From: CAZEWZ01 sp964516765
GTDB taxonomy: Bacteria; Bacteroidota; Bacteroidia; Flavobacteriales; UBA7430
Length of the DNA stretch: 64,000 bases
NCBI GenBank assembly: GCA_964516765.1
Contig: CAZEWZ010000002.1
Span: 85,528-149,527, forward strand
Reading direction: 5' to 3'
Positions 30,094-38,356 of this stretch are shown in pieces; the stretch's first letter is position 1, and every line of letters begins with the position of its first letter. Made by a program: the position numbers and the translations under genes. The notes beneath the pieces were generated by a model, which worked only from the letters and a program-made list of their open reading frames with translations, ran no database searches and was not told the origin of the DNA.

Positions 30094-30705
30094 ATGGAAT
30101 ATAATACCTCTTTACCCAAATTAATCATTCCTGAATACGGAAGAAATGTTCAAAAAATGGTTCACTCGATTATTGAAATCGAAGAACGTGAAAAGAGAAA
30201 TCATCAAGCCAAATCTATAATCGAAGTGATGGGAAATTTAAATCCTCACTTAAGAGATGTTACAGATTTTAAACATAAGCTGTGGGACCATCTTTTTATA
30301 ATGTCAGATTTCAAACTTGATGTTGATTCTCCTTACGAAAAGCCTTCCAAGGAATCTTTTGAGGAAAAACCTGATAGATTGATGTATTCTGAGAATAAAA
30401 TAAAGCTACGCCACTATGGTAAAATTTTGCCCCTCATTATTGAAAGAGCAATCACCTTAGAAGAGGGAGAATACAAAGAGATGTTAGTTCATGCCCTTGC
30501 CAATCATATGAAGAAATGCTATCTGACATGGAATAAAGCAACCGTAGAAGATGAAGTCATATTTAAGCATTTGAGTCAGATGTCTGACAATAAATTACAT
30601 GTTAATGAAGCATTTAAATTATCTTCATTTGCGGGTGTTAAGACACAGCGAACATATAAAAAGACAAACAATAGGGGTCGATCAAATCACATTAGAAGAA
30701 AATAA
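30094..30705 (+). CDS. DUF4290-family protein, function unknown
   Basis: The 203-residue protein begins MEYNTSLPKLIIPEYGRNVQ and continues with a basic/helical segment containing DFKHKLWDHLFIMSDF. It matches the Bacteroidota-specific DUF4290 family, which is regularly found just before murA. The C-terminal 25 residues are Lys/Arg/Asn-rich and might bind nucleic acid. No signal peptide or membrane segment. It is 10 bp after pcrA and 3 bp before murA, so translation is probably coupled. The role is unknown; the conserved linkage to murA suggests a link to cell-wall synthesis. Confidence 0.88.
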   Translation: MEYNTSLPKLIIPEYGRNVQKMVHSIIEIEEREKRNHQAKSIIEVMGNLNPHLRDVTDFKHKLWDHLFIMSDFKLDVDSPYEKPSKESFEEKPDRLMYSENKIKLRHYGKILPLIIERAITLEEGEYKEMLVHALANHMKKCYLTWNKATVEDEVIFKHLSQMSDNKLHVNEAFKLSSFAGVKTQRTYKKTNNRGRSNHIRRK

Positions 30706-30708
30706 ATC

Positions 30709-32016
30709 ATGGCTTCATTTAAAGTTAGGGGTGGGAAAAAACTTTCTGGAGAAATCACTCCTCAAGGATCTAAAAATGAAGCGCTACAGATCATAAGTGC
30801 AGTTCTTCTGACTTCAGAAAAAGTGTTAGTTCACAATATACCCGATATTATAGATGTGAACAAACTGATTGAGATTTTGGTTGATTTAGGGGTTAAAGTG
30901 GAAAAATTAACCAAGGGCTCATTTAGTTTTCAAGCTGATGAGATTGATCTAAATTATCTTTCCAGTGAAATTTTTAAAGAAAAAGGAGGAGGATTAAGAG
31001 GATCTATCATGATTGTTGGTCCTTTACTTGCTAGATTTGGTAAAGCAGCTATTCCCAGACCGGGTGGAGATAAAATTGGCCGCCGAAGGTTAGACACCCA
31101 TTTTATTGGTTTTGAAAAATTGGGTGCAACGTTCCATTATGATGATTTAAATGGTTTTTTTGAAATCAAAGCAGACAAACTTAAAGGAGCATTTATGCTT
31201 CTGGAAGAAGCTTCAGTTACTGGTACGGCAAATATTTTGATGGCAGCATGTTTAGCTCAGGGAAAAACACAAATATACAATGCTGCTTGTGAACCTTATA
31301 TTCAGCAATTGTGTCAGATGATTAACCAGATGGGTGGGAAAATATCTGGACTTGGTTCCAATTTACTTGTCATTGAAGGAGTTCCTTCCCTTAGTTCATG
31401 CGTTCATCGAATTCTTCCAGATATGATTGAAATTGGTTCTTGGATTGGACTTGCAGCTATGACTCAGTCAGAATTGACTATTAAAGATGTTTCTTACGAT
31501 AAGCTAGGAATAATTCCTGGGACATTCAAAAAGCTAGGAATCAAATTAGAAAGAAAAGGGGATGATATATATGTTCCTTCTCAACAATCATACGAAATAG
31601 AAAGTTTCATTGACGGTTCTATTATGAATATTTCTGATGCACCTTGGCCAGGATTTACTCCAGATTTATTGAGTATTATTTTGGTAGTTGCTACCCAAGC
31701 TAAAGGTTCTGTTTTGATTCACCAAAAAATGTTTGAGAGTAGGTTATTTTTCACAGATAAATTAATTGATATGGGGGCGAAAATTATTTTGTGTGATCCT
31801 CATAGAGCTACAGTTATAGGTCTCGATAGAAAAAGCTCTTTGAAGCCTACAGTTATGACTTCTCCAGATATTCGAGCTGGAATTTCTCTTCTTATTGCAG
31901 CACTTTCTGCAGATGGAGAAAGTATAATACATAACATTGAACAAATTGACAGAGGTTACGAAGATATTGAATCTAGGCTAATTTCTATCGGTGCAGATAT
32001 TACTAGAATTAATTGA
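30709..32016 (+). CDS. murA: UDP-N-acetylglucosamine 1-carboxyvinyltransferase (Asp-type active site)
   Basis: MurA transfers enolpyruvate from PEP to UDP-GlcNAc, the first committed step of peptidoglycan synthesis. The 435-residue EPSP-synthase fold starts with the normal GSKNEALQ loop (residues 20-27). In the active-site loop, the residue that is Cys115 in E. coli is Asp121 here (RPGGDKIGRR). Asp at this site keeps activity but prevents the covalent attack of fosfomycin, so intrinsic fosfomycin resistance is expected. The gene sits in the pcrA-DUF4290-murA-TlpA operon; the TlpA gene follows at 13 bp. Confidence 0.95.
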   Translation: MASFKVRGGKKLSGEITPQGSKNEALQIISAVLLTSEKVLVHNIPDIIDVNKLIEILVDLGVKVEKLTKGSFSFQADEIDLNYLSSEIFKEKGGGLRGSIMIVGPLLARFGKAAIPRPGGDKIGRRRLDTHFIGFEKLGATFHYDDLNGFFEIKADKLKGAFMLLEEASVTGTANILMAACLAQGKTQIYNAACEPYIQQLCQMINQMGGKISGLGSNLLVIEGVPSLSSCVHRILPDMIEIGSWIGLAAMTQSELTIKDVSYDKLGIIPGTFKKLGIKLERKGDDIYVPSQQSYEIESFIDGSIMNISDAPWPGFTPDLLSIILVVATQAKGSVLIHQKMFESRLFFTDKLIDMGAKIILCDPHRATVIGLDRKSSLKPTVMTSPDIRAGISLLIAALSADGESIIHNIEQIDRGYEDIESRLISIGADITRIN

Positions 32017-32029
32017 AATTATAATTATT

Positions 32030-32605
32030 ATGAAACTTATTATTATTATTATTTCCTTTATTACTATTTGTATTGGATTTAGTTCTTTTACAAACAATGG
32101 TTCAATGTTTGATATTCAACAAAAAGGAATAAATGTGGGTGATTTAGCTCCTGATTTTTCAATTGAAAGTCTTTCTGGCGATTCCCTTAAATTATCTGAT
32201 TATAAAGGAAGTATTATACTTCTTGATTTTTGGGCATCTTGGTGTGGTCCTTGTCGTCGAGATAATCCGAATATAGTATCTACTTACAATAAATTTAATT
32301 CGGCTAATTTTAAAACAGCAAATGGTTTTGATATAATCAGTATTTCATTGGACGGTTTAATGGACCGTTCAGGTAGTCCAAAACAAGAAAATGCAAAAGA
32401 AGACTGGGCGAATGCGATAGATGAAGATGGCTTGATATGGGATTGCCACGGTAGTGAGCTTCGAGGTTGGGATTCTCCTACTGCGAAAAAGTACCATATT
32501 AATAGTATTCCAACTAATTTTCTAATAGATGAAAATGGTATAGTATTGGCTAAAAACTTAGAAGGCCCCTCATTATATGCAGTGATAAAAAAGTTAACAA
32601 GATGA
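32030..32605 (+). CDS. TlpA-like thioredoxin-family protein, secreted
   Basis: The 191-residue protein has an N-terminal hydrophobic signal or anchor (MKLIIIIISFITICIGF), so it acts outside the cytoplasm, and a thioredoxin fold with the redox pair WCGPC (Cys72, Cys75). The family reduces or oxidises disulfides in envelope proteins. The ATG at 32030 is preferred over an upstream in-frame ATT-type start overlapping murA, because it gives a standard signal peptide. A cis-Pro is visible in NSIPTNF. It closes the pcrA-DUF4290-murA cluster. The partner is unknown; the tail is unlike the lipoprotein TlpA at 43.7 kb. Confidence 0.82.
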   Translation: MKLIIIIISFITICIGFSSFTNNGSMFDIQQKGINVGDLAPDFSIESLSGDSLKLSDYKGSIILLDFWASWCGPCRRDNPNIVSTYNKFNSANFKTANGFDIISISLDGLMDRSGSPKQENAKEDWANAIDEDGLIWDCHGSELRGWDSPTAKKYHINSIPTNFLIDENGIVLAKNLEGPSLYAVIKKLTR

Positions 32606-32701
32606 TATTTTTATTTGTTTTCCTTTCATGTTTTAGAACTACATTTCTCGACTTACATTTTAAATTGTTTATGTAGAACTGCCAAATTTCCGCCTTTTTA
32701 C

Positions 32702-32709
32702 TAATTTTG
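32702..32709 (+). promoter_or_regulatory. -7 element of the grpE-dnaJ promoter
   Basis: TAATTTTG is a perfect TAnnTTTG. Its predicted start point falls at about 32716, that is, on the upstream in-frame ATG at 32715, which argues for the later grpE start at 32781. No TTTG -33 partner is seen. Confidence 0.6.
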
Positions 32710-32780
32710 CGTCAATGTGTCATACAATTTTAAATGGCAAAAAATTTGCTGTATATCTTTTAAAGAATAACCAAACAAAT

Positions 32781-33341
32781 ATGCAAAGTAAAAAAAATAA
32801 CAAAGATTTAGATCAATCAGAAGAGCTAAAGGAGTCTAAGGAGCTAAATACTGAAGAAACAATCGAACAAGAAGCAGTTGTTGAGTTAAGTAAGGAGGAT
32901 CAACTAGAGAAAGAGATTGCTGAATTAAAGGATAAACAACTTCGAATTTTCGCTGATTTTGAAAACTTTAAGAAACGTACAGCCAAGGAAAGAATAGATT
33001 TATTTAGAAATGCAGGTGTGGAATTTTTTGAATCTATGTTGACTATTTTAGATGACTTTGATCGAGCTTCAAAGCATCATGTCACGACGAATGATCCCGA
33101 AGAAATTAAAAAAGGAATTGATCTTATTCATTCCAAATTGTTAGGGATTCTAAATCAGAAAGGATTGTGTGCAATGGATTCCTCAATCGGATTTAAATTC
33201 GATACTGACTTTCATGAAGCAATTACGCAAATCCCATCTCCTTCAGATGATATGAAAGGAAATGTTATTGACGAAACAGAAAAAGGATACCTTTTAAACG
33301 ACAAAGTAATCCGTTACGCGAAAGTTGTGGTGGGTAAATAA
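32781..33341 (+). CDS. grpE: GrpE nucleotide exchange factor
   Basis: GrpE releases ADP from DnaK in the cytosol. The 186-residue product has an acidic, disordered N-terminus (about 1-60, runs of E and D), a long helix with FADFENFKKRTAKER, and the beta-domain at the C-terminus ending VVVGK. The start at 32781 (MQSKKNNKDL) is chosen because an in-frame ATG 66 nt upstream sits at the predicted transcription start. dnaJ follows 9 bp downstream, giving the standard grpE-dnaJ pair. No dnaK in the window. Confidence 0.94.
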   Translation: MQSKKNNKDLDQSEELKESKELNTEETIEQEAVVELSKEDQLEKEIAELKDKQLRIFADFENFKKRTAKERIDLFRNAGVEFFESMLTILDDFDRASKHHVTTNDPEEIKKGIDLIHSKLLGILNQKGLCAMDSSIGFKFDTDFHEAITQIPSPSDDMKGNVIDETEKGYLLNDKVIRYAKVVVGK

Positions 33342-33350
33342 AACAAGGCT

Positions 33351-34493
33351 ATGGCTAAGAGAGATTATTACGACATATTAGGTGTAGGCAAAAGCGCCAC
33401 AGAAAAAGAATTAAAAAAAGCTTATCGAAAGTTAGCGATCCAGTATCACCCAGATAAAAACCCAGATGATAAGGCAGCTGAAGGAAAATTCAAGGAAGCT
33501 GCCGAAGCTTATGAGGTGCTAAATGATGCTAATAAAAGGGCTCGTTATGATCAATATGGTCATGCAGGAATTGAGGGTAGCGGTTTTGGTTCTGGTGGTT
33601 CCGGCGGAATGAATATGGATGATATTTTTAGTCAGTTCGGCGATATTTTTGGCTCTGCATTCGGTGGTGGTGGTTTTGCAAGTTCACGGGGAGGAAGACG
33701 AAGAAGTCGAGGTTCTAATCTGAGAGTTAGAGTTAATCTTACTTTGGAAGAAATTGAAAGCGGTGTTGAAAAGAAAATAAAAATTAAGAAGAATGTAGGG
33801 TGTGATGATTGTAATGCAACTGGAGCTGAAAATGGAAATCTCAGTACTTGCGGAACTTGTCAAGGATCTGGTCAGAGAGTCCAGATTGTAAATACCCCAC
33901 TTGGTAGAATGCAAACAGCAGCTACCTGCAATTCTTGTAATGGACAAGGAGAAACTGCATCTTCTGCATGCGGAACATGCAGTGGTCAGGGAGTAGTTAA
34001 AAAGTCAGATGAAGTAAGTCTTAATATTCCTGCAGGTGTTGAAGATGGTATGCAGCTTTCGGTATCTGGAAAAGGAAACTTAGCTCCCAAAGGTGGTATA
34101 GCTGGGGATCTAATTGTTCTTGTAGAAGAAATTCCTCACGAAGTGTTGAAAAGAGATGGTAAAAATCTTCATTATGACTTATTCATAAGCTATTCCGATG
34201 CCGTTCTTGGAAGTAATCCCGAAATTCAAACCTTGTCATCTAAAGTGAAAATTAAGCTTGAACAAGGAATCCAATCTGGAAAGATACTTCGTCTGCGTGG
34301 AAAGGGGCTTCCAAGTGTGGATCAATATGGGAATGGAGATTTACTAATTCATGTTAATGTATGGACACCGCAAGACCTAAATGAGGAGCAAAAAAAGTTT
34401 TTTGAAACTTCACGAGCTCACACTAATTTTCATCCTAATCCTGATGAAAATAATAAATCTTTTTTCGATAAGGTCAAAGAAATGTTTCAATAA
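33351..34493 (+). CDS. dnaJ: DnaJ co-chaperone (Hsp40)
   Basis: DnaJ delivers unfolded proteins to DnaK and stimulates its ATPase. The J domain (1-70) has the HPD tripeptide (YHPDKNP), followed by a Gly/Phe-rich linker (about 75-115). Four CxxCxGxG-type zinc units follow: [24 protein letters not shown] and CGTCSGQG, so the zinc centres are complete. The C-terminal substrate-binding barrels and dimerisation region are intact at 380 residues. It follows grpE at 9 bp and is on the same mRNA. Confidence 0.96.
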   Translation: MAKRDYYDILGVGKSATEKELKKAYRKLAIQYHPDKNPDDKAAEGKFKEAAEAYEVLNDANKRARYDQYGHAGIEGSGFGSGGSGGMNMDDIFSQFGDIFGSAFGGGGFASSRGGRRRSRGSNLRVRVNLTLEEIESGVEKKIKIKKNVGCDDCNATGAENGNLSTCGTCQGSGQRVQIVNTPLGRMQTAATCNSCNGQGETASSACGTCSGQGVVKKSDEVSLNIPAGVEDGMQLSVSGKGNLAPKGGIAGDLIVLVEEIPHEVLKRDGKNLHYDLFISYSDAVLGSNPEIQTLSSKVKIKLEQGIQSGKILRLRGKGLPSVDQYGNGDLLIHVNVWTPQDLNEEQKKFFETSRAHTNFHPNPDENNKSFFDKVKEMFQ

Positions 34494-34607
34494 TAGAAGA
34501 AAAACACCTTATTGGCTTTTTTTACCTTAATGTACTTGAATAATTCAAATCTGTTTTTATATTAATTCGTTTAATAATGAATTATCTTTACAAAAACATT
34601 TTTTTTC

Positions 34608-36446
34608 ATGGGTTATAAGAATTTAGAGTCAACCATACTAGATCTTGAAAAAAATGGCCAGCTTATTCGAATACAGCAAGAAGTTGATCCATTTTTGGAA
34701 ATGTCTTCCATTCAGCTTCGAGTATACAAGTTGGGAGGTCCAGCGATTCTATTTGAAAAAGTAAAAGGATCTGATTTTCGTTCACTATCTAATCTTTTTG
34801 GTGATGTGAACCGGTCTAAATTTTTGTTTAGAGACACCCTGGCGATGGTTCAAAATATTGCTTTGTTAAAGAAAGATCCGATGTTGGCCCTCAAGAATCC
34901 ACTAAAATATCTCTCGACTCCCAAGCATTTGTTTAATGCGCTGCCTAAAAAAATATCTAAGTCTAAGGCAGCCATGATTGAGACTACTCTAGATAAGGTT
35001 CCTCAAATTACTTGTTGGAAAGATGATGGCGGCCCTTTTGTTACACTCCCAATCGTGTACACGGAAGACATAGATCAGCCAGGGTGGATGAAATCGAATA
35101 TGGGGATGTATCGAATTCAACTTGCGGGGAATGAATATATTAAAAATGAAGAAATTGGCCTTCATTATCAAATTCATCGCGGTATCGGAGTACATCAATC
35201 CAAAGCAAATGCCAAAGGGCAACCATTGAAAGTTAGTATTTTTGTTGGTGGTCCTCCCGCACTAAGTTTCTCGGCGGTGATGCCCTTGCCTGAAGGTTTG
35301 CCTGAATTTGCTTTTTCGGGAATGTTAGGTGGCAAACGGATGCGTTATTTTGTTGAAGATGGTTATACGGTTTGTGCAGATGCTGATTTTGTTATTACAG
35401 GGGAAGTACATCCCCATTCTGTTAAGCCAGAAGGTCCTTTTGGAGATCATTTAGGATATTATAGCTTAAAACATGATTTCCCTCTTATGAAAGTTCATAA
35501 AGTTTATCACAAGAAAAATGCTATATGGCCCTTTACTGTTGTTGGAAGACCTCCTCAAGAAGATACAAGTTTTGGAGCCTTGATTCACGAACTTGCTGGA
35601 GATACTATAAAGATGGAGCTACCTGGAGTGAAATCTGTTCATGCGGTAGATGCCTCTGGGGTTCATCCTCTTCTTTTTGCGATAGGTTCAGAACGTTATA
35701 CCCCTTATGTTAAAGAGCGTACTCCCGCTGAAATATTAACACAAGCCAACCATATTCTTGGTTTTGGACAGATGTCTTTGGCAAAGTTTTTATTTATTGC
35801 CGCAGAAGAAGATGATCGAGGTTTACAAGTCAAACATGAACAATCTTTCCTCCATCATATTTTAGAAAGAGTAAAATGGACGAGAGATCTTCACTTTTAT
35901 ACCCAGACGAGTATGGATACACTAGATTATTCCAGCGAAGGCCTGAACTCGGGGTCTAAAGTGGTAGTGGCTGCAGCAGGAAAAAAGCATCGTTCCCTAC
36001 AAACCGAGTTTTCTTCGCCCGAAAATTTGCCTGGGGGTTTATCTAAAATAAGCCTTGTAGCTCCGGGAATTTTAGCTATCTCATGTTCTCCCTTTGTCAC
36101 TTATACCAAAGCCAAAGAAGAGGTAGATAAATGGGGTATTGCGATGAAGGAAGTCCTCTCAGACGCGATGGATTTTTTCCCCTTGTTACTTCTTACAGAT
36201 GATGCCGAATTTGTCGCCGAGAATTATCACAATTTTTTGTGGACGACATTTACTCGTGCAAATCCATCTCATGATATATACGGAATAGATTCTTTTACAG
36301 AATTTAAACATTGGGGATGTGAAGGGAGTCTTATGATTGATACTCGGACTAAACCTCACCATGCCCCTGCTCTACTTCTTGATGATAAAGTAGAAAAGCG
36401 AGTGGATCTTCTATTTGCCAATCATCCTGATTTATCAAAATTATAG
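34608..36446 (+). CDS. UbiD-family prenylated-FMN decarboxylase
   Basis: This enzyme decarboxylates an aromatic or unsaturated acid using prenylated FMN. The 612-residue protein contains the prFMN/metal-binding NMGMYRIQL (about residue 165), HYQIHRGIG, the GGPPAL segment and the Arg/Glu active-site stretch KPEGPFGDHLGYYS. It is annotated as 'menaquinone biosynthesis decarboxylase' in related phylum members, but the substrate is not proven. No flavin prenyltransferase (UbiX) lies nearby in this window, although it needs one. The NOS gene follows 63 bp downstream on the same strand. Confidence 0.88.
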   Translation: MGYKNLESTILDLEKNGQLIRIQQEVDPFLEMSSIQLRVYKLGGPAILFEKVKGSDFRSLSNLFGDVNRSKFLFRDTLAMVQNIALLKKDPMLALKNPLKYLSTPKHLFNALPKKISKSKAAMIETTLDKVPQITCWKDDGGPFVTLPIVYTEDIDQPGWMKSNMGMYRIQLAGNEYIKNEEIGLHYQIHRGIGVHQSKANAKGQPLKVSIFVGGPPALSFSAVMPLPEGLPEFAFSGMLGGKRMRYFVEDGYTVCADADFVITGEVHPHSVKPEGPFGDHLGYYSLKHDFPLMKVHKVYHKKNAIWPFTVVGRPPQEDTSFGALIHELAGDTIKMELPGVKSVHAVDASGVHPLLFAIGSERYTPYVKERTPAEILTQANHILGFGQMSLAKFLFIAAEEDDRGLQVKHEQSFLHHILERVKWTRDLHFYTQTSMDTLDYSSEGLNSGSKVVVAAAGKKHRSLQTEFSSPENLPGGLSKISLVAPGILAISCSPFVTYTKAKEEVDKWGIAMKEVLSDAMDFFPLLLLTDDAEFVAENYHNFLWTTFTRANPSHDIYGIDSFTEFKHWGCEGSLMIDTRTKPHHAPALLLDDKVEKRVDLLFANHPDLSKL

Positions 36447-36509
36447 TTTGATATATGCTTCTTTGTTAACAGATTAATGATTGTATTATTAAGTGATTAT
36501 TGAGTAGAA

Positions 36510-37586
36510 ATGGAAAATATACCTCTGTTACAAAAAGCAAAAAATTATCTAGAGCTATGCTATAGGGAATTGCAAAGGAATGACGAACTAGATAATCGCC
36601 TAAAAGAGGTCGAGACCTCTATTAAAGAGACGGGAATCTATCGTTTGTTGGAATTCGAACTAGTTTATGGAACAAAAGTAGCATGGCGGAATTCTAATAA
36701 ATGTATTGGTCGACTTTTTTGGCGAAGCATGGAGGTTTTTGACTGTCGCGAATTGAATACTGCAAATTCAGTTTTTGAGGCCCTATTTGAGCATATTAAA
36801 TACGCAACCAATGAAGGAAATATTAGATCGACTATTTCTGTTTTTCATCCACATAAAGATATACGTATTTGGAATCCTCAACTCCTGGGTTTTGCAGGTC
36901 ATACCCTTCCAGATGGTACAGTAGTTGGTGATTCAAAAAATATAGCCTTCACTAAACAGTGTGTTATTTTGGGTTGGGAACCTAAAATGACAGCCTTTGA
37001 TATATTACCACTAGTAATTAAAATTGGCGACAACCCATTAGAAATTAGGGTAATCCCTAAAGAGATTGTTTCTCTCGTAAAAATTGAACACCCAAGTATT
37101 CCATCTTTTAATGAGCTTAAACTTGAGTGGTATTCCACTCCTATTATTTCCAATATGATATTAGAAGTGGGGGGTATTGAATTTAGAGCTGCCCCCTTTA
37201 ATGGCTGGTATATGGGAACCGAGATTGGGGCAAGAAATCTCTCTGATGAAGATCGATATAATATGCTTCCTCAGATAGCCCATAAGATGGGCTTAGATAT
37301 TCGTGATAAAAATAGTTTATGGAAAGACAGGGCATTGATAGAATTGAATCAGGCCGTTTTGTATTCGTTTCGAAAGGCTGGAGTCAAGATTATTGATCAC
37401 CATTCCGCTTCTAAGCAATTTATGCAATTTATCCGCCAAGAAGCTAAAGAGGGTAGAGATGTGACAGCAGAATGGTCGTGGATAGTGCCCCCAATTTCAG
37501 CATCTACTTTGCAAGTTTTTCACACCGAGATGAATAATGTAGTTTTGAGTCCAAACTACTTCTATCAGAAAGATCCCTGGGATTAA
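36510..37586 (+). CDS. nos: Bacterial nitric oxide synthase, oxygenase domain only
   Basis: This heme-thiolate enzyme oxidises L-arginine to nitric oxide and citrulline in the cytosol. The 358-residue protein has the heme ligand Cys65 in WRNSNKCIGRLFW, the substrate-arginine Glu238 in FNGWYMGTEIGARN, and the pterin-side WSWIVPP near residue 322. The reductase domain of animal NOS is absent, as in other bacterial NOS, so it must borrow electrons from a cellular flavodoxin or reductase. The region DHHSASKQFMQF matches the family's conserved C-terminal part. It lies 63 bp after the UbiD gene. Its stop TAA shares three bases with the stop of the convergent rlmB. Confidence 0.96.
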   Translation: MENIPLLQKAKNYLELCYRELQRNDELDNRLKEVETSIKETGIYRLLEFELVYGTKVAWRNSNKCIGRLFWRSMEVFDCRELNTANSVFEALFEHIKYATNEGNIRSTISVFHPHKDIRIWNPQLLGFAGHTLPDGTVVGDSKNIAFTKQCVILGWEPKMTAFDILPLVIKIGDNPLEIRVIPKEIVSLVKIEHPSIPSFNELKLEWYSTPIISNMILEVGGIEFRAAPFNGWYMGTEIGARNLSDEDRYNMLPQIAHKMGLDIRDKNSLWKDRALIELNQAVLYSFRKAGVKIIDHHSASKQFMQFIRQEAKEGRDVTAEWSWIVPPISASTLQVFHTEMNNVVLSPNYFYQKDPWD

Positions 37587-38341
37587 CTCTCTATATTTCG
37601 CTGTCTGATAGCTTCATACAGAATAACAGCAGAAGCCACAGAGACATTCAATGACTCCGTTTTCCCGAACATAGGGATAGAAGTTTTGATATCAGAGAGT
37701 TCAAGAATTTCATCCGAAATTCCATCTTCTTCAGAGCCCATTACTATAACTACCGGATCAATAAAAGAAGAATCATAGATACTAGATTCAGATTTCTCTG
37801 AACAGGCAATTACATTCAATCCACTTTTTTTGAGATATTTAATACTATGTGCGAGATTTTGTTCTCTGCAGATAGGGATATGCATCAAAGCTCCCGTGGA
37901 AGTCTTCATGGCATCTAAATTCAATTGAGCTCCACCTATTTTCGGTAAAATTATGGCATTCACCCCACAGGCTTCAGCTGTTCTGGTAATCGCACCAAAG
38001 TTTCGAACATCGGTCACTCTGTCTAGCATCAATAGCAAAGGAGACTTTCCCTCCTCAAAAGTGCGTATTAAAACCTCTCCGAGCGAATAGAAATTTACAG
38101 GAGAAATGAAAGCAAAAACTCCTTGATGATCTTTGGGAGTAAGTCGATTCAGTTTTTCGACAGGAACTGCTTTAAACATAATATTATGCTCTTTAAGTAG
38201 GCTTCGTAAGTCCATGGCTAAACCAGTATTAACTCCTTTCTCCATAAATATTTTATCGAATTCTTTTCCTTCTTTAACAGCATCTATGACAGCCTGTAAT
38301 CCGAATATTTCCAAACTTTTTTGTAATCTATTTTTTTTCAT
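37583..38341 (-). CDS. rlmB: 23S rRNA (guanosine-2'-O-)-methyltransferase, TrmH/SpoU family
   Basis: This SPOUT-fold enzyme methylates a ribose in 23S rRNA. The three SpoU motifs are visible: NFGAITRTAE, VVIVMGSEEDGIS, and SLNVSVASAVILYEA. The N-terminal substrate-binding domain (about 1-80) is also present. The ATG at 38341 is preferred over one five codons upstream, because it gives the standard basic N-terminus (MKKNRLQ). It is 15 bp after rmuC and 22 bp separate ung from rmuC, so ung-rmuC-rlmB looks like one operon. Trm/Rlm assignment within TrmH is by analogy. Confidence 0.9.
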   Translation of the reverse strand: MKKNRLQKSLEIFGLQAVIDAVKEGKEFDKIFMEKGVNTGLAMDLRSLLKEHNIMFKAVPVEKLNRLTPKDHQGVFAFISPVNFYSLGEVLIRTFEEGKSPLLLMLDRVTDVRNFGAITRTAEACGVNAIILPKIGGAQLNLDAMKTSTGALMHIPICREQNLAHSIKYLKKSGLNVIACSEKSESSIYDSSFIDPVVIVMGSEEDGISDEILELSDIKTSIPMFGKTESLNVSVASAVILYEAIRQRNIES

Positions 38342-38356
38342 GTGGTAAAAGTACAA

